The translations under genes were made by a program, and so were the position numbers. Under the pieces are notes generated by a model. That model made no database searches, was not told the DNA's origin, and saw only the letters and a list, made by a program, of their open reading frames with translations. Of a stretch of 64,000 bases of DNA, positions 1 through 11,800 are shown piece after piece. Positions within the stretch are counted from its first letter, which is position 1, and each line of letters begins with the position of its first letter. The DNA is from Amphimedon queenslandica (Eukaryota > Porifera > Demospongiae > Haplosclerida > Niphatidae), in contig NW_003546263.1 in the NCBI RefSeq assembly GCF_000090795.2, positions 433,574 through 497,573 of the forward strand, given 5' to 3'.

Positions 1-67
1 AAGAAATAGCAGAAAGAAAAAGTAAAAATATTTTATCACAATGTGTTTTAATGTCTCTTAATTAAAG

Positions 68-476
68 GTTTATAATGTCAGATGAACCAACCATAACAAT
101 CAATCCAATTCACAATTTACCATCCAGTGAGACTGGTCCAGGAGTACCATTGAAGTCTCTTCAATTCAGGTCTGAACCAATAGTTGAGAATGATTATGAA
201 GAGCTAAATCTTAACAATGAGGTATATCTATTATTGTTATTTATTTATTTCTTTATTTTTTGTTCATTATTAATTATCGTTGTTGTTGTTGTTGTTATTC
301 AAGTACATGTTTTTTTAGATTGTAAACGAACGCCTGGATTGCCAAGGTTTGTTGTTATTGATTGCATTTTAAAATATTGATTATTAATAGAAGTCACTTC
401 AAATAGTACAGATGAAGCAAGTGATGATGAGAAAGATAATGGAGGGAAAAAAGGACTTGAGCTTACTGTTATGTAA
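68..476 (+). CDS. 3' end of a VWA/FN3-type receptor paralogue (cytoplasmic tail, last three exons)
   Basis: Three exons, 68-221, 319-346 and 391-476, join in consistent phase and end at TAA 474-476. Upstream exons lie outside the window. The peptide is acidic, Ser/Asn-rich and hydrophilic, ends in GLELTVM, and contains a YEEL motif that could be phosphorylated (inference). It looks like a cytoplasmic tail because it matches the tail of the complete receptor gene ending at 18986. Both use a first tail exon beginning with the last base of a split codon, then a 28-nt microexon (IVNERLDCQ here, SLNESVNCE there), then a last exon beginning NSTDE-like versus NATDD-like. I infer this is the tail of a third, upstream member of the same tandem family. 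The ectodomain is not visible, so the identity is by homology only. Confidence 0.72.
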
Positions 477-995
477 TGCTACATACTTTCATTCTTCCCT
501 TGTTTATTAACATTAATATGCTGCACGCTGCTATGCTACTAAAACTGATGCCTAATATATTTTTGCTTGTAATTAGTTGTAGACTACTTTGTGGAATTGT
601 TGTATAGTTATTCTGTAATTTGTGGGGATATATTTCAGTGAATTTAGCTAATTGAGATCTGTTTGCTGAATTTTACTTTCTAACTTCATAGTACCATCCA
701 AAGAATTGCCAAAATTTTAATTGCTAAACCTTTTTAGTTAATTTGCTCCAAATTTTCTTGTGACATAAACTGAAAGGAATTTTGAAAAGCTGCTGAGGAT
801 GTAAACAAGCCTCTGAGATATTTCCATCATCATCAAGTAATTAATACAAATATATATGCCACCTCTAAATCATCATCACAACATTTTTTAGGCGCCACCC
901 CCCCCGTGCGACGAAGAGGCGGGGCCAGACTAAACATTTTATGTTTTAATGCTAGCCTATGGGCTATAATATGAGCTACCAAGTTGTACCTACTA

Positions 996-1088
996 GGTAG
1001 TCTCATGTGGTCAAACCCATCCCCTTCCCTTTTTGACATTTGGACCAAATGTCAAAAAGGGGGATGGGTCTGGCCACGTGAGACTACC
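996..1088. repeat. Foldback (hairpin) repeat, about 46-bp arms
   Basis: The sequence GGTAGTCTCATGTGGTC at the left end is answered by GGCCACGTGAGACTACC at the right end. The arms meet at a central TTTGACATTTGG/CCAAATGTCAAA. The two arms pair almost throughout with no spacer, as in a small foldback MITE. Nothing coding is seen. Confidence 0.75.
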
Positions 1089-2431
1089 CACTAAATAGGT
1101 GCATGAGTCAATCTGTCAATAGGGAATGCACTAGAGTATCTTCACTATCTTGCACTCATATGCGACATCCACAAATTTCTGATGCCATATAATGTGCATC
1201 AATTGCATTGACCTCAAATTTGAAGGGTGTAAGTCTATGTTGACATTTTGATGTTAATGACGAGTTTCGTTTATTTATTACCAAGCGTTAGCGCTTGGTA
1301 TATGTAGGGTCATAGATGCTATAATACCATAGAGTATCTATGGTAGGGCCAGAGGCCTGATCAACAGGAAGTCTTTACAGGAAATAATTTCATCAAAATA
1401 ATAAATATTTGGCATACTTTCACAAACATGGTGGCTATGATAACTACTATATTCCCTTTTGCCTCATAAAAAAATTAAGCAGGGTACATGGACGCTAATA
1501 AGGTCAAGTTTCTTAAAATGCTTTTGGAAACCATTTGGAGGAATAAAAACTACGGGTAAACGAGTCCAAAACTGTGTCCCATTTCTAATAAGGGCTCACG
1601 TGATACTAATTAAGTGACCTTTTGGCCCTGTCGAATATGCAAGTCATAGATAATAGAGTAAATCAAATACAATTGATTGTATTAAATCAATTTAATACAA
1701 TCAAATGGCATTATAGCTACGCCCACGCGGAAGTTTCCAATCCCTTTCATTTGCTCTAATTTACTCTACTATAGGACGAGCACACCCCCAAAATGGCCGC
1801 CATCCCAGAAGCATTGAGTCTAAGAGTCTCGCTAGCCACCCCAATGACTGTAGGCTGGGGAATGGTCTGGCTAGTGAGACTACATTGAGCCCGGATAAAT
1901 CTTCAGGAATTCTTTATGGCTTATCTGACGGTCCAGATGTCCTTTATAATTATTTTTATGAAAACAGATCAGTCTTATCAAAAGTAGTTAAAAACTTCCA
2001 TAAAATATTTTTACGGCTAATGAATGCATATGCCTGCATGCACCAATTGTTCAATGAAGTTTCTCCGTCTTCTTCCACAGAACTACAAAGTAAACAGCCT
2101 ATCTACTGACAGTCTGACGCCAATCACTTCAAGTGAGAAATTTTTTGTTAATAAACGTCAATAATATTTATTAGTTATCCACAGAGTTTTGTGTTTATTT
2201 TTCCTTCATTCTCTGCATAGTCTCATAGCGAAGGGGCGGGGCGACAAGACTATTCTCTTCATTACTTTAATCTCTTCAACTCTTCAAGTAAGGTAAATAA
2301 AGTAAATTGTCTGTTTTATACATTTATGGGTATGTTAAAGAGTAGGGCTTAAATGCCCTCTCCATTGCAGCCGTGTGAGTTAGATTAGGGAGTGGCTTGT
2401 GTGGACCGTGACCGTGGCCATGCCCTACTAC

Positions 2432-2715
2432 TACCGTATAGCAGGTTTCTTTTGTTCGGTTAAACTTTCGTTTTCTATGGGGAAATCCAATTTTGTGGGT
2501 TTTATTTTTGTCCTTCTGATCTGCAAGAATTAAGCCACACCCAACAACCCCACCCATAACACCCACGTGTGCATGTGTTAGTGTTAACCCGACAAAGATG
2601 AACTCCGGATCGAGCTCTCCCACAGCGAATTTTGTGGGTTTAATTTTCGTTTTTGGAGCTTGGAGAACAAAAAGAACGAAAGTTTGACCGAACGGAAGAA
2701 ACCCGCTATACAGTA
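2432..2715. repeat. MITE of the TACCGTATAGC family (copy A)
   Basis: Begins TACCGTATAGCAGGTTTC and ends with its inverse, GAAACCCGCTATACAGTA. The inside is imperfectly palindromic (GTTCGG...CCGAAC; AATTTTGTGGGTTT in both halves). It shares its termini with at least eight other elements in this window. Confidence 0.75.
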
Positions 2716-2841
2716 TTATATTTAGGCCACTGCAATTAGATTCATATCCGTTTTCCACCTGCATGGCTCCCTCTCACTATTTCATTACTGTAGGTAGCAT
2801 TCACAGCTGCTAATATTTGCAATAATAAAATTGTAATTAAG

Positions 2842-3200
2842 TACCATGGCCCAACCGATAGCACATTGCTATAACAACAAGACCATGTGTTTACAGTCTT
2901 TAGCTGATTTTCTGTTCTTTAGCAGCTTTAGTGGAGCCTTTCACCAATAGCCACTTATTCTGTTTCTGTTTGCTTCTTGTATGAACCTCTAGCTCCAAGC
3001 TCCTTGCTGCAAATTGTTGCTGGTCGGTCGGTCATGATAACAAACCATACCCAAGCCAATAAACACCAATTGGAATGGGTGGAGAGTGCAAGTAGCAGTT
3101 CTGAAAAGTGCATAGTTAAAACAGCTTCGAAAAGACCAACAAGGGCTAGTAAGAGCAACTCAAGAACACTGCATCAGGATGCTTTGCTTTAATATCAAAT
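2842..3200. repeat. Diverged copy 1 of a ~400-bp repeat duplicated at 3508-3948
   Basis: Runs of similarity to 3508-3948 include CTTTAGCAGCTTTA-like, TTGCTGCAAATTGTTGCTGGT, GAATGGGTGGAGAGT and CAAGAACACTGCA. The order of blocks is the same, so this is a dispersed or tandem duplication. The terminal inverted repeats seen in copy 2 are degraded here. Confidence 0.7.
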
Positions 3201-3507
3201 CACATCTGCATGATAGTTGCTGGTCATGGTAAAAAATTGTGAATATTAGCAGCCACAAATATGTCCCCATGCAGTTCCCACCTATGATATTGCAGTTATT
3301 TGTACACAGATAAAACTGATGTGTTATATTAACACAGAAATTTTGTCCCAAGTTGTGACACATGTGTAGTTTTAACACATCAAACGTGTTATATTCACTT
3401 TTTAACATACTTCTCTGTGTTCAAATAACACACTTATGTGCTAAAATAACTTAATTTTTGTGTGTTATAATTTGGGAAATAAAATACCGTAGGTCTGGAT
3501 ATATTCC

Positions 3508-3948
3508 CAGTCATAAAAAATGCAATTAAAACCATGGAAACTGTTAGAGCGTAGCTATGACAATAAGACCAAGTGTTTAGTGTTCAGCTATTCATCTGTT
3601 TTTAGCAGCTTTACTTGGGCCATTCACTAATAGCGAGTCCTTCTCTATCTCTACCTCAGAGCTCTTTCAGCCTCTTTGCTGCAAATTGTTGCTGGTCCGT
3701 GTGCTGGTGATAATAAACCACACCCAAGTCAATATACTAGTTAGAATGGGTGGAGAGTCCCAAGATGCGGCGAGACAGTAGTTCTCAAAAGAACCGGTAA
3801 AAGCAGCTCCAGGGAGACAAAGGCTTAGTAACACAAGAAGAACAACAGCTCAAGAACACTGCAGCAAGGTGCTTTCCTTCAATATCACGCCGTTTTTAAT
3901 TAAAATAGCACCTCGGTTTCCATGGTTTTTAATTGAATTTTTTGACTG
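3508..3948. repeat. Copy 2 of the ~400-bp repeat, with terminal inverted repeats
   Basis: The left end reads roughly CAGTCATAAAAAATGCAATT followed by AAAACCATGGAAAC. The right end is its inverse (GTTTCCATGGTTTTTAATTG then AATTTTTTGACTG). This fits a non-autonomous DNA transposon. The interior is shared with 2842-3200. Confidence 0.65.
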
Positions 3949-4560
3949 AAAATAATTGCAGCCACAAATATATCAACCTACAGTGTGTCATTTAAACATC
4001 AATTTTATCAATGTATAAGCTATGATGAATAAATTAATAAACAAACCCACCCACCCACCCACCTCCGTAATGGGATACTATGATGGGAGTGTCCTTAGCG
4101 AGAGATCTTTATTATAATAAAAATATTCGTTATTTGTAATCCTTATTAATTAATTAGCAGGCATTGCCACAGTGAAATAAAAAGGTGGATATGAAACGGG
4201 AAGGAGTCATGAGCAAATGGTCAATAAAATGAGATTGTGCTCCTATCCAGCAGCAACTTATGGATGCAGCTTAAAGCCTGTGACTGTTTCTACAAGTATG
4301 CTACATGTATGTGTACACTAATTAACCTGTTTTGTATCCTTTAATGTTTGACGTTTATTTAATAAAAAGCCCTAAGTACTCAAGTAAAATCCAAGTACAT
4401 TTGAAAAATACGTGTATAATTACAAGTACATATTGCTTTTATTAATAGAATTTAAGTATAAGTTTGATAAGTACGATAACGTGTGCCTTTTAAAATAGAT
4501 TTAATTACATAATTACAAACAATTTTTAATCAATTTTGCATTAATTCTTTAAGACATGTT

Positions 4561-4710
4561 GTATAGTGGGAAATTTTGGAAATTTGAAGGGAATTAAATT
4601 AGGTGAATTTGACATTTTGATAGCCATATGCCAAAATAAAAATCCACCAATCACTAAAATTTAGCTATTCACCAAATTTAACTCCCTCAAAAATGTCCCG
4701 CTATATGGTA
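4561..4710. repeat. MITE of the TACCGTATAGC family (copy B, diverged ends)
   Basis: Left end GTATAGTGGGAAATTTTGG, right end inverse AAAATGTCCCGCTATATGGT. The interior contains the family's paired motifs AATTTGACATTTTGATAGCC and GCCAAAATAAAAATCC. Confidence 0.7.
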
Positions 4711-4774
4711 AGTCCTTTAATACATGTACATGCACATGTAGTTTAAAGCTGCCAACTGGTTTCAGGTTAACTTA

Positions 4775-5069
4775 AGGCCTTTCTACACTTGTCCACTTTG
4801 GATCCAAAATTAAGACAAAATCCAGGATTAAAGCAGGATTAGCTTGTTCACACTTGTCTTGAATCAGGATTGAAGCTAGATCCAGTCAATCCACATCCAG
4901 ATGGATTGAAGTGGATTGATCGCAATTAAATATTCATAACCTGTAGAAGCCAATGCAGTTTAATTCACTTTTAATTCTTCAAAGTAGCTTAGTGTGAACA
5001 CAACCAAAGAGGATTCTATTTTAGTAGGTTGCAATTCTGGATTCAAAGTGGACAAGTGTAGAAAGGCCT
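4775..5069. mobile_element. Foldback MITE with TTA target duplication (PIF/Harbinger-like)
   Basis: Terminal inverted repeats begin AGGCCTTTCTACACTTGTCC and continue CACTTTGGATCCA. The right end mirrors this (TGGATTCAAAGTGGACAAGT then GTAGAAAGGCCT). The trinucleotide TTA flanks both ends (4772-4774 and 5070-5072), the target-site length and composition expected of PIF/Harbinger elements. It is about 295 bp with no coding capacity. Class assignment is inference from the TSD. Confidence 0.7.
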
Positions 5070-5266
5070 TTATTATGTAAAGATGCAGTTCTCATATTGT
5101 ATCTGCATGACATGTAGACTTGCTCAGAGTGTCATGTTTATATTCTTGTACATGTATGTGCAATTCATACATGGGGTCAATTACATTAAAATGTAATCTA
5201 TTACAATTACTATTACCAGAAAATTTTTGATATTACTATTACATTACTTGACTAAACTAAAGTAAT

Positions 5267-5486
5267 TACCTTAAGCCTACTATTTTTAACGTCTACTAAA
5301 TTTAGCTATATTAGCGAGAGAGCTTTAAATCGCTAAATTAAATAGACGCCAAAATAATTGTTATTCATTATAATGGTTATTATTTATAGTTAATTTGGTT
5401 AAAAACGCTAAAATTAGTAATGCTAAACATGACTTTTGCTGATTTCGCTAAAATTAGTAGACGCAAATAATAGTAGGCTTAAGGTA
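5267..5486. repeat. Foldback MITE TACCTTAAGCCTACTATT, inside an ATTACT-rich tract
   Basis: Left end TACCTTAAGCCTACTATTTT and right end AATAGTAGGCTTAAGGTA are inverse. Inner motifs GTCTACTAAATTTAGC and GCTAAAATTAGTAGACGC also pair. Surrounding sequence at 5174-5900 is low-complexity ATTACT/ATTAC repeat. Confidence 0.7.
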
Positions 5487-6631
5487 CATGTATGTTACTA
5501 TTACTTGACGTTTAATTACTATTACTATTACTTTATTATTGTATTTGGATTATATTACTATTACTTCTATGTGAAGGTACGTGTACATAAATAAAACCTT
5601 TTGACAAAAAAACGTGCTCTCTACACATGACTAAGTGACTTCAAAAGAATCAGGTGTGCCACAAAGTCCCTCCTGACAGTGGCACTGACAAATTGATACC
5701 TATTGATTTCTATGAACTGTCAAGTGCAGCATGCATCTAATCAACACATATTACATTGTAATTTCTATTATAATTACTATTACTGAGAGTCTATTTCATA
5801 TTACTATATTAATATTACAATGGACTTCGTTTTTTCAATTACTATTATATTGCTATTACACCAATATTTTGTAATCATTACTATTACTATTACTATTACA
5901 TATTACACCATGTCTGATGTGCATTTGAAGAGTCCATATTTTTTCACTCAGTTTAAGTATACACACGAACAAACTACACTTGGCTTCAGTTACATAGTAC
6001 ATGTATACTAGCCATTTTTGTCAATACTTGTAATTTTTCTACCCAATACCCACTCAAACTCTTATATGCAAACCTTCACTATTTATTTTATTCAAACTCC
6101 AAAAAATGAATGTACGTGTACATGTACTTTCATAACCATGCCTCCAACTCTCCTTAAGACACACAAGTTCATGATTTCATTGATGTGATGTACATGTAAA
6201 CATTGTCAGATTTATACTCATAATGTTCTCTCTCCATCCCTCAGTTCCTCCCTCCCCCATGTGCTCCCTTTCTCTCTGTCCCTTTCTGTCTTACACTGGA
6301 GCTCCATCAATAAACATACATGTAGGTAAGCTTATAATATTTACAATTTAATTCTTCCTTTATTTCCTGTACATTATGCATGACACTTCAATTTACAAGT
6401 AATGCCACTTTATTCAAATTTTCAAAATTTTTTGAAGGACTCATACACATAATAACATAACTTTTCCTTATTCAACTTAAGTTAACCTAGCCTGGAATCA
6501 TTGCATGGAATGCCACTTCTGTCAAGTTCTTTCATTCCAATACTGTCACATTTTCATGCTTTCTTAACATGACTTGTAATCAGATTATAACTTATTGTAA
6601 CAAAAATGTTCAGTATCACACTTGTTCATAA

Positions 6632-6840
6632 TACCGTATACGGCATATATTTTGCGGGGATTAAATTTCGCGATTTTCGCATTTTGGAAAAATTTGTCAA
6701 ATTAAAATCCAGAAAATAGCATGCTGATTGTATAGTAGGTGTAGTAATTACATTAAAATCACGAAATTTTTATTCGCGAATTAAAAATTACAGCCAAATT
6801 ACGAAATTTTACACCCGCGAAATATGTGCCGTATACGGTA
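6632..6840. repeat. MITE of the TACCGTATA family (copy C, well preserved)
   Basis: Left end TACCGTATACGGCATATATT and right end AATATGTGCCGTATACGGTA are inverse over about 20 bp. The interior TTTGCGGGGATTAAATTTCG is mirrored by CGAAATTTTACACCCGCGAA. It is the least diverged pair of ends of the family in this window. Confidence 0.78.
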
Positions 6841-7159
6841 ATACAATTAATTTTTTAGCGTTCTTGTTATCTTCTTTTAGGTCTCCTGTAATGAATACAA
6901 CATTTCAAACTCCTCTCATTAAATTATATTTCTGTTAAACATAGATCTAATTTTGTAATATTGTTTATTTTACTTACTTTTCAATAGTTTAGCATGCTTC
7001 TTTTCAACTGCCTTGGATGTACTTTCTGGATGTACCTAAAAATTAATAAATACTCTTCCAAATTGTACCAAACAACTGGTTTAAAGTTATTGCTCAACAA
7101 AAACAGCGTTGTTCATTTTAAAAAGGATGGAAACTAGAACAAAAATTTTTAAAAATTAT

Positions 7160-7878
7160 TTAGTGTAGGGTTGAGCCTCTGCTGGTTTGAACCTATAAAA
7201 TGAATTCAAACAAGCCCCTGTAGGGTTGCATCACCATTGAAACACCAACACGTCAACCCTACACTGCACATAGGCGGCGGCAGGGTCGGGCATGGACGGG
7301 CAATGCCCGACCAAAAATTTTGGCCGGAAATGAAAATTTAATTAATGACATCATTTTTAGTCATAAATAATTACCATGGCTAGCAAGAGACAGTCTTTTC
7401 TGCTTTCCTTTGTCAACAAGCCTTCCAGGAGGACCAGGACTAGCATTTTACAGGTTGGATAGAGCTTTACAGATAAGATAGGGGGCCTTTTAGGCTCATT
7501 TTTATGCTATACCATATTGTATGAGTGCGTTGAGTATACGCCCAAAATACGTGGGGAAAAGTGGGTGTGGCCAAAATCGCGGCGCGCTTCGCGCGCCATT
7601 TTTTGCCCGACTGCTCCTTAAATCCTGCCGCCGCCTATGACACTGCAGGTTTGAAATGGCCTATAGCAGCACTGGTGAGTATTGCTATCAATGCTAGTGA
7701 GGCAATTAAAATAATTGAATGTTTCAATTAAGTTTAAAGTAATGATAATGATTGGGCAACATTATACCTGCAGTGTAGTGTTGACATTTTGGTGTTTCAA
7801 TGGTGATGTAACCCTACAGGGGCTTGTTTGAATTCATTTTATAGGTTCAAATCCAGCAGAGGCTCAACCCTACACTAA
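7160..7878. mobile_element. MITE with ~107-bp inverted repeats, split by a nested element
   Basis: The left arm, 7160 to about 7265, starts TTAGTGTAGGGTTGAGCCTC. The right arm, about 7772-7878, is its near-perfect inverse and ends GAGGCTCAACCCTACACTAA. Long blocks such as ATGAATTCAAACAAGCCCCT are shared. A second element at 7269-7639 interrupts it just inside the left arm. Confidence 0.82.
7269..7639. mobile_element. Nested hAT-like MITE, 16-bp TIR and 8-bp target duplication
   Basis: Perfect terminal inverted repeats CATAGGCGGCGGCAGG and CCTGCCGCCGCCTATG bound a 371-bp element. The 8-mer ACACTGCA lies immediately outside both ends (7261-7268 and 7640-7647). An 8-bp TSD with a short CA-starting TIR is characteristic of hAT elements. 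The inside is GC-richer than its surroundings and non-coding, so it is non-autonomous. Confidence 0.82.
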
Positions 7879-8255
7879 GTATTTTTTACAATTTTTTGTT
7901 CTAGATTTATAGCTACAATATTCAGCTAAAATTTAATACTAGATCTAATTTTCCACGCCTACATATATATTTAATTAACCTAGATAAACTTACCAGTTAC
8001 CACCCCTACATCTGGCCATAAATACAGTATGGATGCCATGCATCAATGTGCATTCCACCTCAATTTTTATGGGCGCAAGCCTTATGTTGACATTTTAATG
8101 TCAATATTTACTCTAATACATTAGGGTAAATTAAATCTAATACATTTTACCAAGAGTAGATGATAGTTAATATTTAAGATAATTATTAACCATAGATACC
8201 ATAGGTAACTAACCCCGCCTACATGGCATCCATGATCTGGCTTCGCACCGGCCAC

Positions 8256-8263
8256 TATAAATA
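8256..8263 (+). promoter_or_regulatory. TATA box of the VWA-FN3 receptor gene
   Basis: TATAAATA stands 43-50 bases before the ATG at 8306, leaving room for a transcription start near 8285-8295 and a very short 5' UTR. The preceding 20 bases are GC-richer (CTTCGCACCGGCCAC). A match to the core consensus only; no experimental support. Confidence 0.5.
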
Positions 8264-8305
8264 CTGCCGAAATTCACTACAAATCGTAGTGATATCTCTG
8301 ATAGA

Positions 8306-8858
8306 ATGACCGGCAATATGTGCCGTTTAATATGCTTCTTAATTTTCTTTTGCTCAGTGAATGGTTCTGTGGACTTTACTACAGTTGAAGGTACGAATGG
8401 CTCTGCCATAGTCGTAGCAAGCATTGCGAAAATATCTCGCACATCGATTTTTACCGACAATGATCAACAGATGTTACGGCGTATTGCCTATGCCGAAACT
8501 AAAGATGGAAATGATCTTAGGACGTATTCATCCAACGAAAACGGTGGGATCTGGCGAGTTGGTGAGTCAAAATATGCTGCTACCAAAGATACCAGCTCTA
8601 ATCGACATCTTGAACCAAAAATCCAAGCAATATCAACCACCTTTGGCATTGAATGGCTTTCCACTAATTGGACTGATTTAAGGAAGCCATTTTATTCTGC
8701 TCTTGCTGCTCGACTTTATATGTTAGTCATCACCCAATCAATTCCACTGGCCTCTAACATTAATGGCCAGGGAAGCTACTGGGCTAACTACTTCACAAGC
8801 TCTGGTGGGACACAATCAGATTATGTGACTGCTGTCAATGAATTACTGATTTTGCAGA
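8306..8858 (+). other. Exon 1: signal peptide plus unknown, possibly lysozyme/transglycosylase-like domain
   Basis: Residues 1-20 are a hydrophobic signal peptide. About 165 residues then precede the VWA domain. Conserved with the exon at 19290 are LRRIAYAET (Glu64), GGIW.VGESKY, DLRKPFYSALAARLYM and QG.YWANY. The arrangement of a Glu in a helix (AYAET) followed about 17 residues later by a GIW turn resembles the catalytic E and GLM/GVWQ signature of SLT/goose-lysozyme-type domains. That is my inference from pattern only. It could equally be a non-enzymatic metazoan domain found upstream of VWA. Confidence 0.45.
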
Positions 8859-11800
8859 GTAAGTTGTATGATTCTATATAATTATTATATCTATACCTAC
8901 TATAATTTTATAGATTGTAGCGTAAATGCACTTGATTTATATTTTGTCATGGATGCATCTGGTAGTGTTGGATCATCAAACTTTCAACTCATGAAAAACT
9001 TCGTCTATAACATTGCTAATAGTTTTAATGTTGGCAGTGATAGTGTCCGTGTTGGTGTAATGTCCTTTGCATCATCCAATTCTTACCATTTCCACCTAAA
9101 CACTTACACAACAAAATCATCTGTACTCACTGCTATTAATAATTTACCTTATAGTGGTGGGTACACATACACAGGACAAGCTTTGGATGGAATGAGGACT
9201 AGAGGCTTCTCTACATCAAACGGTGCACGTCCCAGTAGTCAAGGAGTACCACGGGTGGGGATTGTTATAACTGATGGACAATCAACCAATCCTTCTGCTA
9301 CTCTAACAGCAGCTACTAATGTACATAATGCTGGCATCATTGTTTTTGCTATTGGCATTGCAGGAGCAAATCAAAATGAGCTCAACGCTATTGCATCTCA
9401 GCCATCTTACGTGTCTTTCATTTCCTCATTCAGTTTGGCACTACTGAACTCACTTCAATATACTATTAGCCAGGAATCTTGTGTTGGTAAGTCAAATTGT
9501 ACTTTGTAAATTACAAGCATAAATTTACTTCTAAAATTTATTTATTATAGCATCACCTGATGTTAATTTGGGCGAGACTATTTCAGATAATATTGGATCT
9601 GGGGAAACAAAGTACCTCAATTACCCACTCCCTAATAATGATCAAGGCATTACTATTGTCCTTAATGTGACAAATGGTTCAGCTACATTGTATGCATCAA
9701 CAGTTGTTTCCACTCCTAATGAAGCCTTTCATGATGTTCAAATTACAACTGACAGATATGAAGATGTCTATATTGATCCAGCTAACCTAACAAATCCTTC
9801 CAGTGCTGATACAGTGTATATTGCCATTGAGGGTACTAGTAATAGCGGTTCAAATCAAGTGCAAGTGAGTGCAACTCAAGGAGACACTTCTACTGGTAAG
9901 ATAAATGTGTATCTACAATTCATAATAGTTATATAAGATATCAAGTATGCTATTAAACTGCTTGGCTTACCCCATTTGGTTAGTTTGTAGTGTTCAACAA
10001 ACTTTTAAGCGAGTGAAAATGATTTTAATGAAAATGTAATCACCTTATTCTAATTATATTCATTGTTTAGACCCAGTAGCAATAGAAAAATTCACCAAAA
10101 CAAACTTTTCCAAGAATTTTGGTGCAACTATTACAGTAGTATGCAGAGCTAGTGGTAAACCTCTACCGGCCCTTATTTGGAACAAAGGCGGCGTTCCCAT
10201 CACAGCTTCTAACGTCTATGCGACTAACACTATTATCAGTAACACTACTATTCAAAGTGTCATTACTATTACTAATATTAATTTTGACAATGAGGGTATT
10301 TATCAGTGCATCGGAACAAACACTTTACCAGGTGGACTGACATCTTATTCAAAATCATTCACATTAACTGTAATTGGATGTAAGTTTCATGCATAGTGTT
10401 GTCATGCAGTCATTTTTGATTTAAAAATCATGTAATTGTTTCAAAATAAGTGACATAAGACTTTTTATATTGCATAAAGCTTTTATTTTAACCTAATGAT
10501 TAGTTCTGAGCATTAAATTTTTAACCAAAAGTCAACGAGTTTCACAAAAATTATTATAATTTAGAATTTCTCTAATTTTTACAATGTAAGCTAAAGTAGA
10601 GAAGCAATTTTAATTTTTATTTATTATTTTTATAGTGATTGTTACCAACTTTACTGGAATTCCAATAAGTTCTACTTCAATATATCTCAGCTGGGCACTG
10701 CCAGCAGGATACACTCCTCAGTATTACTTAGTGAATGTTAATGAACTAGAGACAAATCATTCCTGGACCTTTCATGCTGTAGAGAGTTGGGCCAATATTA
10801 TATCCTTACATCCTTACTATACATACGGTTGCAGTGTGGCTGTTGTTTTGAATGAAACATCTCCATATTCAAAATACATTTTTGTCACCACACATCAATC
10901 AGGTAAAAATTATTTCTTTTTAACATTTCTATTATTTTGCAACAGTGCCCACTGGAGTCATACAGTTTCCTGTTCTAAACCCAACTTCATCTTCTGAGCT
11001 TAATGTTACATGGATGGCCCCACCATTGAATCAACAGAATGGTATCATTTCGTACTATATTGTTGTGATTACGGAAAAAGCTACTAACATTACATATCAT
11101 AACACAACAAATTTAACTTGGTTTTATTATTTCAATCTTCATCCTTATTATGAATACAGTATTGATATTGCTGCTGTAACTATTGATATCGGGCCATTTT
11201 TAACAGGAATTAATGTGACTATGCCAGAATCAGGTATTTTATTTTATTGCACAAATGCTACTTTCTTTATATTCATAGCACCTTCTTCTTCCCCTATTGA
11301 TGTTCATGCTGCTAATATTAGCTCATATTCTGTTAACATTTCGTGGTTACCACCTCCAGCAAATCGTCAGAATGGAATCATAAGGTGGTATGAAATACTA
11401 ATTTATGATCCAGAGTCTGAGATATTCGATCTAACAGTTTCAACCACATATGCTGTAATTACTGGTTTGTCTCCTTACTGTAATTACATTGTGTCAGTCA
11501 GTGCATATACTGTTTCCAATGGACCTTATTCTGAATGGATAACTGTTACTACTTCGGAAGATGGTAAGATTCATTTTACTAATGCAGATAACAATTACTT
11601 TAATCATTATATTTTAGCTCCTAGTGCTCCACCTGATGACTTAAATGCAACAGTGACCTCTCCTTACTCAGCATTACTGACCTGGGATCCACCTCCTAAT
11701 GACCAGATGAATGGTGTTATTATAAGCTATGTCATCAACGTAGTTATACTTGAGACTAGAGAAAATTTCACCTTGTACTCAAACACTACTTCATTGTTTG

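Larger units (their letters stand above)
477..8305. other. Intergenic region rich in foldback/MITE repeats, no supported gene
   Basis: No open frame here shows splice-consistent coding structure or a recognisable domain. The stretch holds many inverted repeats, listed separately, plus low-complexity tracts: a (CCCA)n run near 4047-4066 and (ATTACT)n-like sequence from about 5170 to 5900. A small inverted repeat lies at about 1826-1881. Short open frames on either strand lie inside these repeats and are not credible genes. The last 100 bases hold the promoter of the receptor gene that starts at 8306. Confidence 0.7.

Noticed and set aside
2324-2764. 146-codon minus-strand open frame with HGHGHGPHKP
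   Set aside because: It lies largely across a foldback MITE and has no splice context or domain.
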